Program-made: the position numbers and the translations under genes
Source of the DNA: Burkholderiaceae bacterium
Lineage (GTDB): Bacteria; Pseudomonadota; Gammaproteobacteria; Burkholderiales; Burkholderiaceae_D
Direction of reading: 5' to 3'
Assembly: GCA_004298905.1 (NCBI GenBank)
Contig: SCTK01000011.1
Span: 183,980 to 247,979, forward strand
Length of the DNA stretch: 64,000 bases
Notes under the pieces: model-generated
What the model was told of the DNA's origin: nothing
Databases searched by the model: none
What the model saw: only the letters and a program-made list of their open reading frames with translations
Shown here: piece by piece, positions 8,415-17,414 of the stretch
Numbering within the stretch: position 1 is the stretch's first letter
Layout: each line of letters begins with the position of its first letter

Positions 8415-9554
8415 ATGGCGAGTTCTCCGGTTCTGTGCATCGTCGGCGCCCGTCCCAATTTCATGAAAATCGCGCCCATCGTGCGCGCCTTCGAGCAACA
8501 CAATCCCCCCATCCCCTACCGCCTGATTCATACCGGCCAGCACTACGACGTGCGTATGAGCGAACAGTTGTTTGCCGATCTGGGGATCCCCGCGCCGCAC
8601 CTGAACCTGGAAGTTCATTCCGGCAGCCACGCGCAACAAACCGCAGCGGTGATGGCGCGCATCGAACCCGTCATCGACGAGTCACAACCGTCTTGTATTC
8701 TCGTGGTCGGCGACGTCAATTCGACGCTGGCTTGCGCCCTGGTCGCCAGCAAGAAAGGGGTGCCGGTCGTGCATGTAGAAGCCGGGTTGCGCAGCTACGA
8801 CCGCGCCATGCCGGAAGAAATCAACCGCGTACTCACCGACGCGATTTCCGATGTCTTGTTCACGACCGAGGCCTCGGCACTGCCCAATCTGCAACGCGAA
8901 GGCATTGCCGAAGACAAGGTGATCTTTGTCGGCAATGTGATGATCGACAGCGTATTGCAAAACCGTGAGCATGCACTGGCGCCGCAGGCCACCCTGGCGG
9001 CGCACGGCGTCGCTGACGCTGCATCGCTGGCGCAGGGCCGGTATGCGCTGGCCACCCTGCACCGGCCATCGAATGTCGATGAAGAACAACCGCTGCGCCA
9101 AGTGTTCGACATCCTGTGCGATACCGCGCAGAAATTGCCGGTGATTTTTCCCGCCCACCCGCGCACACATAAAAAGCTCGAGAGCTTCGGTTGGTTAACG
9201 TCTCTGCAGGAAAACCATGTGCATCTGCTGCCCCCCGTGGGCTATCTGGAAATACTGGGCTTGATGCAACACGCCACCGTGGTGCTCACCGATTCCGGCG
9301 GCTTGCAGGAAGAAACCACCGCGCTCGGCGTACCCTGTCTGACCGTGCGCGAAAACACCGAACGTCCGATCACCATCGAACAAGGCACCAATGTGCTGGT
9401 CGGGCGCGACCGCTCCCTCATCGCGCAACACATCGCCGAGATCCTGAGCCATGGCGGCAAGCGCGGCCGTATACCCGCACTCTGGGATGGCCGCGCCGCC
9501 GAACGCATCGCCGATCATCTCTGGCGCACCCTCTATGCGGAGCGTGCTGCATGA
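8415..9554 (+). CDS. wecB: UDP-N-acetylglucosamine 2-epimerase, non-hydrolysing
   Basis: It interconverts UDP-GlcNAc and UDP-ManNAc in the cytoplasm and supplies a ManNAc-type precursor to the repeat unit. The 379-residue product shows VGARPNFMKIAPIV at the N-terminus, TGQHYD, HVEAGLRSYDRAMPEEINR, ATLHRPSNVD and TDSGGLQEE, all conserved in the family. I chose the ATG at 8415 with TAAGGG 7 nt upstream, although an in-frame TTG at 8409 is possible. The 3' end overlaps the next gene by ATGA. No dedicated UDP-ManNAc dehydrogenase adjoins it; TviB at 35529 is a UDP-GlcNAc-type dehydrogenase instead. Confidence 0.93.
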   Translation: MASSPVLCIVGARPNFMKIAPIVRAFEQHNPPIPYRLIHTGQHYDVRMSEQLFADLGIPAPHLNLEVHSGSHAQQTAAVMARIEPVIDESQPSCILVVGDVNSTLACALVASKKGVPVVHVEAGLRSYDRAMPEEINRVLTDAISDVLFTTEASALPNLQREGIAEDKVIFVGNVMIDSVLQNREHALAPQATLAAHGVADAASLAQGRYALATLHRPSNVDEEQPLRQVFDILCDTAQKLPVIFPAHPRTHKKLESFGWLTSLQENHVHLLPPVGYLEILGLMQHATVVLTDSGGLQEETTALGVPCLTVRENTERPITIEQGTNVLVGRDRSLIAQHIAEILSHGGKRGRIPALWDGRAAERIADHLWRTLYAERAA

Positions 9555-10411
9555 AAGCCGCTGCGCGCAACTCTATGCTCAAGCACGCCCTCACTGTCGA
9601 TGTGGAAGATTATTTCCAGGTCTGGGCGCTGTCGTCGCAGATCGACCGCAACAGTTGGGAATCGCGTCCCTGCCGCATCGAGCGCAACGTCGATACCATC
9701 CTGCAATTGTTCGCGCAACATCAAGCCCAGGCCACCTTCTTCACCCTGGGTTGGGTCGCCGAACGTTACCCGCAGGTGATCAAAAAAATTGTGGCTGCGG
9801 GACATGAACTGGCCAGTCACGGTTACGCACACGATCGTGTGAGCGATCTGACTCCGACGCAATTGCGTGACGACTTGACGCGCGCCAAGGGTCTGCTCGA
9901 AGACATTGGCGGTCAACCCGTACGCGGCTATCGCGCGCCGAGTTTTTCCATCGGCAAGCACAACCTGTGGGCGCTGGATGTGATTGCCGACACCGGCCAT
10001 CACTACAGCTCCAGCATTTATCCCGTCAAGCATGATCATTACGGCATCCCCGATGCGCCGCGCTTTGCCTTTCGCCACGCCAACGGCTTGCTGGAAATTC
10101 CCGTCACGACCACGCGTGTGCTGGGACGCAATCTGCCCGCCGGGGGTGGCGGCTACTTTCGCTTGCTGCCCTACGCCGCGTCGCGCTGGATGATTCAGCG
10201 CGTACAGGAACAGGACGGTCAATCCAGCATGTTTTATTTTCACCCCTGGGAAATCGATCCCGAACAGCCGCGCATCGACGGCATCAGCTGGAAATCGCGC
10301 TTCCGCCACTACAACAATCTCGACCGCATGCACGGTAAACTCGCGCGCCTGTTGCGCGATTTCCGCTGGGGGCGCGCCGATGCCGTCTTCGCCGAACAAC
10401 TCAAGATCTGA
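9551..10411 (+). CDS. XrtA-system polysaccharide deacetylase (TIGR03006/DUF3473 type)
   Basis: This NodB-fold deacetylase removes N- or O-acetyl groups from a polysaccharide or its precursor. The 286-residue product has the first metal motif TVDVEDYF (the D-D pair), the H-H motif in ELASHGYAHD, and RGYRAPSFSIG. The C-terminal DUF3473 part includes FYFHPWEIDPEQPR. The start at 9551 overlaps the stop of wecB (ATGA). The reading frame is open further upstream, but that stretch is only a shadow of wecB. A second in-frame Met at 9575 is possible. No signal peptide is visible. Two more deacetylase-like genes occur in the window (21249 and 26710). Confidence 0.9.
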   Translation: MKAAARNSMLKHALTVDVEDYFQVWALSSQIDRNSWESRPCRIERNVDTILQLFAQHQAQATFFTLGWVAERYPQVIKKIVAAGHELASHGYAHDRVSDLTPTQLRDDLTRAKGLLEDIGGQPVRGYRAPSFSIGKHNLWALDVIADTGHHYSSSIYPVKHDHYGIPDAPRFAFRHANGLLEIPVTTTRVLGRNLPAGGGGYFRLLPYAASRWMIQRVQEQDGQSSMFYFHPWEIDPEQPRIDGISWKSRFRHYNNLDRMHGKLARLLRDFRWGRADAVFAEQLKI

Positions 10412-10414
10412 TCC

Positions 10415-11458
10415 GTGTCCGACAACAGCACAATCAACATTGTCCCGCTGCAAACGAGCGACCAAGCTGCCTGGAATGCGTATGTGTTTGCACATGCCGA
10501 CGGCACGTTTTTCCATCGCGCCGAGTGGCAGACGATCATCGAACAAGCTTTCGGCCACCGCACTTTTTTTGTGCTGGCCCGCCGTGGTGAAAAAATATGT
10601 GGCGTGTTGCCGCTGGGTTTTGTCACCAGCCTGCTGTTTGGCAAAGCGTTGGTGTCCAATCCCTTTTGTGTCTATGGCGGCATTCTCGCCGATGACGATG
10701 AAGTGCGTGCCACGCTGCATGCTCACGCCAGCGCGCAGGCCAAATCGCTGGGTGCGAGCCATCTCGAATACCGGCACCAACAACGACAATTGCCGCAGCT
10801 GGTCACGCAAAATCTGTACTACACCTTTCGCAAGGAAATTCTGCCCGAGGTCGAGGCCAACCTGAATGCCATCCCGCGCAAACAGCGCGCAGTGGTACGC
10901 AAGGGTATTGACGCCGGCCTGCATGGCGAGATCGACAGCGGCACCGAACGCTTTTTCGCCTGTTATGCCGCCAGCGTGCATCGGCTTGGCACACCCGTGT
11001 TTTCCAAACGCTATTTCGCCTTGCTGAAGAAAACCTTTGGCGACGATTGCGAAGTGCTGACCATCTGCACCCCGGAAGGTGAAGCCGTCTCCAGTGTCTT
11101 GTCGTTTTATTTCCGCGATACCGTGCTGCCCTACTACGGTGGCGGCAGCGAACGCGCACGCGACACGCGCGCCAACGATTTCATGTACTGGGACTTGATG
11201 CGCCGCGCCTGCGAACGCGGGCTCAAGGTATTCGACTACGGTCGCAGCAAGGAAGGCACCGGCGCGTTTTCCTTCAAGAAAAACTGGGGCTTCGAGCCGC
11301 AGCCGCTGCACTATGAATTCGATCTGGTGAACTGCACCGAGATCCCGCAACACAACCCGCTGAACCCGAAATATCAATTGTTCATCAAGCTGTGGCAGAA
11401 ACTGCCGCTGCCCGTCGCCAACCTTCTTGGGCCCCATATCGTGCGCGGCCTAGGGTAA
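10415..11458 (+). CDS. XrtA-system FemAB/GNAT-like transferase (TIGR03019 type)
   Basis: It is related to FemAB aminoacyltransferases and the Acetyltransf_6 fold. The substrate is unknown, but a role in N-acylation or aminoacylation of the polymer is plausible. The 347-residue product has the tail motif DYGRSKEGTGAFSFKKNWGF, characteristic of this family, and an N-terminal domain beginning NIVPLQTSDQAAWNAYV. It starts with GTG at 10415, three bases after the deacetylase stop, so the genes are co-transcribed. A related domain is fused to an AsnB-type enzyme at 49801-52908 (see findings). Confidence 0.9.
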   Translation: MSDNSTINIVPLQTSDQAAWNAYVFAHADGTFFHRAEWQTIIEQAFGHRTFFVLARRGEKICGVLPLGFVTSLLFGKALVSNPFCVYGGILADDDEVRATLHAHASAQAKSLGASHLEYRHQQRQLPQLVTQNLYYTFRKEILPEVEANLNAIPRKQRAVVRKGIDAGLHGEIDSGTERFFACYAASVHRLGTPVFSKRYFALLKKTFGDDCEVLTICTPEGEAVSSVLSFYFRDTVLPYYGGGSERARDTRANDFMYWDLMRRACERGLKVFDYGRSKEGTGAFSFKKNWGFEPQPLHYEFDLVNCTEIPQHNPLNPKYQLFIKLWQKLPLPVANLLGPHIVRGLG

Positions 11459-11508
11459 TTTAGGAAAGCATCATTGCCGCGTTCGCCGTGGTAAAAATTT
11501 CATCAACG

Positions 11509-12738
11509 ATGCAAGATATCCTCTATCTGGCCCACCGTATTCCCTACCCGCCCAACAAGGGTGACAAGGTACGTTCGTACAACATCCTGGAATATCTGAC
11601 GCAACGCTATCGGGTGCATCTGGGCACCTTTGTCGATCACCCCGACGACTGGCAGCATGTACCCGCTTTGAAGGAACGTTGCGCTTCGGTGCAAATCCTG
11701 CCGCTATCGCGCTGGCAGGGCCGCCTGCGTTGTCTGTCCGGTTTTCTGCGCGGCCAGGCACTGAGTGTAGCCTGGTATCGCGATGCAGAAATGCAGCGCT
11801 GGGTCGATGCCACGGTGGCGCGTCACCACATTCAATCGTGCGTGATTTTTTCAGCGGCGATGCAGCAGTTTGCCGATCAAGCCAAGCTGGAAACCGTGCT
11901 TGATCTGGTCGATGTCGATTCGGAAAAATGGCGCCGCTATGCCGACGATCATGCGTTCCCACTCTCCTGGGTCTATCGTCGCGAAGCCGCCGCCTTGTTG
12001 CGCTATGAAAGTGCGAGCGCACTGAAAAGCCGCATCACCTTGCTCAGCACGCCCGCCGAAGCCGCCTTGCTCGCAGCACGCGCGCCGGAGTGCGCCCACA
12101 AACTTGGCTCGATGCAAAACGGTGTCGACACACAGCGCTTCGCCCCCGACCTCGAAGCCGCATCGCCATATCCGAACCAGCGGCCCGTCATGATCTTTAC
12201 CGGCGCGATGGATTACTGGCCCAATATCGATGCCGTGCGCTGGTTTACCAGCGACATCCTGCCCCTGATTCGCGCACAGCAACCAGACGCCGTGTTTTAT
12301 ATCGTCGGTAGCAACCCGCACGCGCAAGTGCGTGCGCTGCATGATGGCAAAACCGTCTTCGTTACGGGCACGGTACCCAGCATTCAACCGTATCTGCAAC
12401 ACTCCACCCTGGCGGTAGTGCCAATCCGCATCGCGCGCGGGATTCAAAACAAGGTGCTGGAAGCAATGGCCATGGCCAAGGCCGTGATCGTGACCACCGA
12501 ATGCGCCCGCGCACTCGGCGATCCAGCACAGCTACCGCTGTGTGCGGTTGCTGATGGTACCAATGCGGCCGCCGCTTTTGCCGTGCAAACGGTCACGTTG
12601 TTGCAACAACACACGCAGGCAAAAAACCTCGGGCAACAGGCGCGCAACTTTGTACAAAACGAGTACAACTGGCCGACGCGGTTGGGAATATTGGATACAC
12701 TGCTGCCTGCCCATAGCACACAGGGTGCGCCAAAATAA
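11509..12738 (+). CDS. XrtA-associated glycosyltransferase 1 (TIGR03087 type)
   Basis: This cytoplasmic GT-B glycosyltransferase of the PEP-CTERM loci transfers a sugar to the lipid-linked repeat unit. The 409-residue product opens MQDILYLAHRIPYPPNKGDK, which fits the family start. Other landmarks are DLVDVDSEKWRRYA, NGVDTQRFAPD, FTGAMDYWPNIDAVRWF and a C-terminal donor-site region IARGIQNKVLEAMAMAKAVI. I prefer the ATG at 11509; a GTG at 11488 would add seven residues. Neither has a clear Shine-Dalgarno sequence. It lies 50 bp after the FemAB-like gene. Confidence 0.88.
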   Translation: MQDILYLAHRIPYPPNKGDKVRSYNILEYLTQRYRVHLGTFVDHPDDWQHVPALKERCASVQILPLSRWQGRLRCLSGFLRGQALSVAWYRDAEMQRWVDATVARHHIQSCVIFSAAMQQFADQAKLETVLDLVDVDSEKWRRYADDHAFPLSWVYRREAAALLRYESASALKSRITLLSTPAEAALLAARAPECAHKLGSMQNGVDTQRFAPDLEAASPYPNQRPVMIFTGAMDYWPNIDAVRWFTSDILPLIRAQQPDAVFYIVGSNPHAQVRALHDGKTVFVTGTVPSIQPYLQHSTLAVVPIRIARGIQNKVLEAMAMAKAVIVTTECARALGDPAQLPLCAVADGTNAAAAFAVQTVTLLQQHTQAKNLGQQARNFVQNEYNWPTRLGILDTLLPAHSTQGAPK

Positions 12739-12771
12739 CCAGAAAATATTGAAGCTATCACAGGGGAAATC

Positions 12772-14367
12772 TTGAATTCAGACACCCGAACTGCCGCGTT
12801 ACAGCAACTCTGGCGTCAGCAAGCCATCGCCCTGCTGCTCGTGTTGTCGTTAATCGTGATTACCTGGCTGCCCGCTTATCAATTGCTGATCGGAATCTGG
12901 AACAGCAACGGTACCTATACGCATGGCTACTTGATCGCGCCGATTTCCCTCTATCTGGCCTGGCAAATGCGTGAACACTGGCTCACCACTGCGCCTCAGC
13001 CCTGGTGGACGATACTGAGCGTCATTGCTGTCTGCAGCCTGCTCTATACTTTCGGCATGATGGGGGATCTGGTCGGCGTGCAACATGCTGCCGCCGTGCT
13101 GATTGTGATTGCAGTGTGTGCCTTCTTTCTTGGGCCGTCCGCCAGCAAGACACTGTATTTCCCCTTGTTGTATCTGCTGTTCGCCATTCCCTTCGGCGAA
13201 TTTCTACTGCCTGTGCTGATGGCCTTCACCGCCAATTTCACCGTCATGGCCTTGAACGTGGTGGGCATTCCCGTCTTTCACGAAGGCTTGTATTTTTCCC
13301 TGCCCAGCGGTAACTGGTCCGTCATTGAAGCCTGTAGCGGTCTGCGCTATGTCATCGCCTCACTTGCGCTGGGCGTGCTCTATGCGTGGCTGAATTACCG
13401 CAGCCGCAAACGCCGTCTGATTTTCATCGCACTCAGCGCAGTCGTACCAGTCTTCGCTAATGGCCTGCGCGCCTTCCTGATTGTCTCGCTGGGACATCTC
13501 AGCAATATGCGGCTGGCTGTCGGCGTAGACCACATTATTTATGGCTGGCTGTTTTTTGCGCTGGTGATGTTTCTCATGTTCTGGATTGGCATGCGCTGGC
13601 GTGAAGACGGCCTGCCCGTTCCTGCGCCTTCACCCGTGCCTGCGACCGTGAATGAAGCTGCCTCAGTGACAACCGCTGCAGCCACCCGCCCGCTCATATT
13701 GGCTACACTGGCCTGCCTCATTGCCGCGCTCACGTTACCGCTCGCCGCCATGCAACTCAAGCAACGCATGACCGCGCATGCCACTACTGTTGATCTGCAA
13801 ACGCTGGCGCCAACTCTTACATCGGGAGCTAATCACTTTGTCGAATACACCCCGTATTTCCTGAAACCACGTGCCAGCCTGAATCACCAAGGTGATTTCC
13901 AATCTAAACCGTTAGGGATCTTTATCGGGTACTACAGTGGGCAAGCCGCAGATCGAAAACTCATCAGTATTGCCAACAAGATTGTCTCGACACGACAACG
14001 CGCGGAAGCGGTCTATCTGCACGGTCAAACCACTACAGCCACCGAGATAGCAGGTGGCCCTGCGCAAGTGGTCGAATCGGAAATCGAGGCACATGGCAGC
14101 AGACTCTTGGTCTGGCACTGGTTTCATGCCTGCGGTCAAACCACCGCTAGTGAGACGCATGCCAAGCTGCTGCAATTGCAGTGCACATTCACGCACCTGG
14201 ATGACAGCGGCGCTGTGATCGTGCTCTATACGCCCTTAGGCGCGCATCGACAGGCCGCGCAGCAGCAGCTCGCCACCGCCACCCAGAAGCTGTGGCCAGA
14301 GATTGAAACCGCACTGAAACAAACCAAACCGGAAGTGCCCCAGCCCGAGACCACCTCTGCGCCATGA
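12772..14367 (+). CDS. xrtA: exosortase A fused to an EpsI domain
   Basis: This membrane transpeptidase-like enzyme processes PEP-CTERM proteins at the inner membrane. The 531-residue product has about eight membrane spans in its first 285 residues. The three catalytic residues are present: Cys188 in EACSGLRYV, Arg233 in NGLRAFL and His254 in GVDHIIYGW. The last 200 residues form a periplasmic EpsI/DUF3485 domain (for example FLKPRASLNHQGDF and IGYYSGQ). Translation starts at TTG 12772, supported by CAGGGGAAA just upstream. A TTG start may keep expression low. The stop overlaps the next glycosyltransferase by ATGA. No substrate protein with a PEP-CTERM tail is encoded in the window. Confidence 0.95.
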   Translation: MNSDTRTAALQQLWRQQAIALLLVLSLIVITWLPAYQLLIGIWNSNGTYTHGYLIAPISLYLAWQMREHWLTTAPQPWWTILSVIAVCSLLYTFGMMGDLVGVQHAAAVLIVIAVCAFFLGPSASKTLYFPLLYLLFAIPFGEFLLPVLMAFTANFTVMALNVVGIPVFHEGLYFSLPSGNWSVIEACSGLRYVIASLALGVLYAWLNYRSRKRRLIFIALSAVVPVFANGLRAFLIVSLGHLSNMRLAVGVDHIIYGWLFFALVMFLMFWIGMRWREDGLPVPAPSPVPATVNEAASVTTAAATRPLILATLACLIAALTLPLAAMQLKQRMTAHATTVDLQTLAPTLTSGANHFVEYTPYFLKPRASLNHQGDFQSKPLGIFIGYYSGQAADRKLISIANKIVSTRQRAEAVYLHGQTTTATEIAGGPAQVVESEIEAHGSRLLVWHWFHACGQTTASETHAKLLQLQCTFTHLDDSGAVIVLYTPLGAHRQAAQQQLATATQKLWPEIETALKQTKPEVPQPETTSAP

Positions 14368-15503
14368 GCAAACCGCTGATCGCCCATGTGCTCTATCGTT
14401 TCGATGTGGGCGGCCTGGAAAACGGTGTCGTTAATTTGATCAATCATCCCGCGCTGAGCGAGTTTCGCCACGCCGTGATCGCCCTGACCGACATTACGCC
14501 ATTCCATCAGCGCATCACCAATCCCGAAGTCAGCTTTCATGCCTTGCATAAAGCCCCCGGCCATGGCTTCAAGCTGATGGGCACCTTCATTCGTTTGTTC
14601 CGTCAGCTCAAACCGGCGATCCTGCACACGCGCAATCTCGCCGCGCTCGAAGCCAGCATCCCGGCGCTGCTGGCCGGCGTGCCCTACCGCGTACACGGTG
14701 AGCACGGACGTGACATGCACGACCTCGATGGCAGCGTGAAAAAATACCAGTGGGTGCGCCGCCTGCACCGCCCTTTTGTGCACCGCTACGTCGCCCTGTC
14801 GCGCGATCTGGCACAGTATCTGCACACCCGCGTCGGCATTTCCGCGCGACGGATCGACCAGATTTACAACGGTGTCGACACGCACCGTTACCAGCCGCCC
14901 GCCAGCGCCGCTGCCCGCGCGCAACTGCGCGCCGAACTGACGCCCTTCGACGAAACGCATATCGTGCTGGGCGCGGTCGGCCGCATGGAAACGGTGAAAA
15001 ACCATCTCTATCTGGCACAAGCCTTTGCCCAGGCGGTGCGCCTGCCGGGCATGGAACACGCACGGCTGATGCTGGTCGGCGACGGTGCGCAACGCACGAC
15101 CGTCAAACAGTTTCTGCATGCGGCGGGGCTGCTCGACCGTGTCTGGTTTGCCGGTAACCGCGACGACATTCCCGCCCTGATGCGCTGCATGGATGTGTTC
15201 GTGCTGCCTTCGCTGGCGGAAGGTATTTCCAACACGATTCTGGAAGCCATGGCCAGCGGCTTGCCGGTGATCGCCACCGAGGTCGGCGGCAATACCGAAC
15301 TGCTGACCGCCGACAGCGGCAGCCTGGTGCCGCTGCGCCATACGCTGCAACTGGCACAAACCTTGTATCGCTATGCCAGCGACGCTGCGCTGCGCACCCA
15401 TCAGGGGCAAGCCGCGCGCGCGCATGCGCTGGCACAATTCAGTCTGGATGCGATGGCGGAAAGTTATGCGGCGCTGTACCGTCAGGGCATTAAAAAATCT
15501 TAG
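14364..15503 (+). CDS. XrtA-associated glycosyltransferase 2 (TIGR03088 type, GT4)
   Basis: This is a cytoplasmic retaining GT-B glycosyltransferase. The 379-residue product starts MSKPLIAHVLYRFDVGGLEN, typical of the family. It contains YRVHGEHGRD, YNGVDTHRYQ, GAVGRMETVKNH, and the donor-site segment FVLPSLAEGISNTILEAMAS followed by GLPVIATEVGGNTE. The start overlaps the xrtA stop by 4 nt. It sits directly ahead of the AsnB-type gene, the same order as in other XrtA loci. Confidence 0.92.
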   Translation: MSKPLIAHVLYRFDVGGLENGVVNLINHPALSEFRHAVIALTDITPFHQRITNPEVSFHALHKAPGHGFKLMGTFIRLFRQLKPAILHTRNLAALEASIPALLAGVPYRVHGEHGRDMHDLDGSVKKYQWVRRLHRPFVHRYVALSRDLAQYLHTRVGISARRIDQIYNGVDTHRYQPPASAAARAQLRAELTPFDETHIVLGAVGRMETVKNHLYLAQAFAQAVRLPGMEHARLMLVGDGAQRTTVKQFLHAAGLLDRVWFAGNRDDIPALMRCMDVFVLPSLAEGISNTILEAMASGLPVIATEVGGNTELLTADSGSLVPLRHTLQLAQTLYRYASDAALRTHQGQAARAHALAQFSLDAMAESYAALYRQGIKKS

Positions 15504-15512
15504 GGACACCCC

Positions 15513-17414
15513 ATGTGTGGAATTACCGGAATTTTTCGCTTGCAGGATCGCGCGCCGATTGACGTCAATCTGCTGCATCGAATGAACGATGCGCAAAGTC
15601 ATCGCGGACCGGATGGTCATGGCATACACCTTGAGCCGGGTGTCGGCCTAGGCCACCGCCGACTTTCGATCATCGATCTGGCCACCGGCCAGCAACCTCT
15701 TTACAACGAAGACGAATCGGTGGTGATCGTCTTCAATGGCGAGGTGTACAACTACCAGGAACTGGTGCCGCAGCTGCAAGCCGCCGGCCACACCTTCCAC
15801 ACGCGCAGCGATACCGAAGTCATCGTGCACGCCTGGGAACAATGGGGCGCGGCTTGCGTCGACAAATTGCGCGGCATGTTTACCTTCGTCATCTGGGATC
15901 GCAACCGTCAGCAACTGTTCATGGCACGCGACCGGCTCGGCGTCAAACCCTTCTATTACAGCCTCACTCCGAATGGCGATTTCATTTTCGCCTCCGAATT
16001 GAAGGCGCTGCAACAGCACCCGCAGTTACCACGTCGCATGAACCCGAAAGCCGTGGAAGAGTATTTCGCGCTCGGCTATGTGCCCGAACCGCGCACGATT
16101 TTTCACGACGTGTTCAAGCTCGAACCGGGCCACTGCATGACGCTGCAACACGGCCGCCCGCTGCCCGCCCCACACAAGTATTGGGATGCACCCTTCGCGC
16201 CGGTGCCGGTGACGTCCGAAGCCGCGCTGCTGGATGAACTGCATGCGCGCCTGGCCGAATCGATCCGGCTGCGCATGATCGCCGAAGTACCGCTCGGTGC
16301 ATTCTTGTCCGGCGGCGTCGATTCGAGCGCGGTAGTCGCGTTGATGGCTGAACAATCGCACACACCAGTAAAAACCTGTTCCATCGCTTTCGATGTCGCA
16401 AAATACGATGAGAGCGCCTACGCCCAACAGGTCGCGCAGCAGTATCGCACTGAGCACTATGTCGAACGCGTCGCCACCGATGACTTTGCTCTACTCGATC
16501 GGCTCGCCGGCTTCTACGACGAACCCTATGCCGACAGTTCCGCCCTACCCACCTATCGTGTTTGCGAGCTGGCGCGCAAGCATGTGACCGTCGCCCTGTC
16601 GGGTGATGGTGGCGACGAGAGTTTTGCCGGTTACCGCCGCTATCGTTTTCACATGCATGAAGAGCGCGTGCGCAGCATGCTGCCGCTCGGCATGCGCCGC
16701 GCCATCTTCGGCCCGCTCGCGCAACTCTATCCCAAGGCCGACTGGGCGCCACGTTTTCTGCGCGCCAAATCCACCTTTCAGGGTATGTCCTTCGACAGCG
16801 TGCAAGCCTATTTCAACGCCATCTCCATCGTGCGCGATCCGGCGCGGCGCAGCCTGTTCTCGGACAAGCTGACGCAGGAACTGCAAGGCTATAACGCGCT
16901 GGAAGTGTTCCGCCGTCACGCCGCCAATGCACCCACGGAAGATCCGCTCAGCTTGATCCAGTATCTCGATCTGAAAACCTATCTGGTCGGCGACATCAAC
17001 ACCAAGGTCGACCGCGCCAGCATGGCCAATTCGCTGGAAGTGCGCGAACCTTTGATGGACCACACGCTGGTCGAATGGCTGTCCGGTCTGCCGCGCGATT
17101 TCATGCTGCGCGGCGGCGAAGGAAAATATCTGCTGAAAAAAGCGATGGAGCCGCATCTGCCGCACGACATTCTCTATCGCCAAAAGCAGGGCTTCGCCGT
17201 GCCGCTGACCGAATGGTTCCGCGGCCCGCTGGCGCAGAAGGTACGGGCCGCCGCACTGAGCGAATCGCTGCTCGATTGCGGCTACTTCAATCGCACCACC
17301 ATCGAGACCCTGTTGTCCGAACATCAAAGCGGTTTGCGCGATCACAGCGCGCCGCTGTGGACGCTGCTGATGTTCGACGGTTTTCTCAAAACCAGTCAGG
17401 GTATTTCCGCATGA
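15513..17414 (+). CDS. XrtA-associated asparagine synthase-like amidotransferase (TIGR03108 type)
   Basis: A class-II glutamine amidotransferase releases ammonia, which the ATP-pyrophosphatase domain uses to amidate a carboxylate. In EPS loci the likely target is a uronic acid or amino-sugar acid rather than aspartate. The 633-residue product begins MCGITGIF, so the catalytic N-terminal Cys is intact. It has GHRRLSIIDLATGQQP and the PP-loop FLSGGVDSSAVVALM. The C-terminal synthase part includes SGDGGDESFAGYRRY and KVDRASMANSLEVREP. The UDP-GalNAcA made by TviB/TviC would be a reasonable precursor of the amidated residue; this is inference. The gene overlaps the next one by ATGA. Confidence 0.93.
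   Translation: MCGITGIFRLQDRAPIDVNLLHRMNDAQSHRGPDGHGIHLEPGVGLGHRRLSIIDLATGQQPLYNEDESVVIVFNGEVYNYQELVPQLQAAGHTFHTRSDTEVIVHAWEQWGAACVDKLRGMFTFVIWDRNRQQLFMARDRLGVKPFYYSLTPNGDFIFASELKALQQHPQLPRRMNPKAVEEYFALGYVPEPRTIFHDVFKLEPGHCMTLQHGRPLPAPHKYWDAPFAPVPVTSEAALLDELHARLAESIRLRMIAEVPLGAFLSGGVDSSAVVALMAEQSHTPVKTCSIAFDVAKYDESAYAQQVAQQYRTEHYVERVATDDFALLDRLAGFYDEPYADSSALPTYRVCELARKHVTVALSGDGGDESFAGYRRYRFHMHEERVRSMLPLGMRRAIFGPLAQLYPKADWAPRFLRAKSTFQGMSFDSVQAYFNAISIVRDPARRSLFSDKLTQELQGYNALEVFRRHAANAPTEDPLSLIQYLDLKTYLVGDINTKVDRASMANSLEVREPLMDHTLVEWLSGLPRDFMLRGGEGKYLLKKAMEPHLPHDILYRQKQGFAVPLTEWFRGPLAQKVRAAALSESLLDCGYFNRTTIETLLSEHQSGLRDHSAPLWTLLMFDGFLKTSQGISA

Noticed and set aside
9533..11437. A 634-codon open frame on the minus strand across wecB, the deacetylase and the FemAB-like gene
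   Set aside because: It is antisense to three well-recognised genes, has no recognisable motif and is typical of spurious frames in GC-rich coding DNA.
14226..15629. A 467-codon antisense open frame over the glycosyltransferase 2 gene
   Set aside because: Composition is His/Gln/Arg-rich with no domain, and the plus-strand gene is clear.
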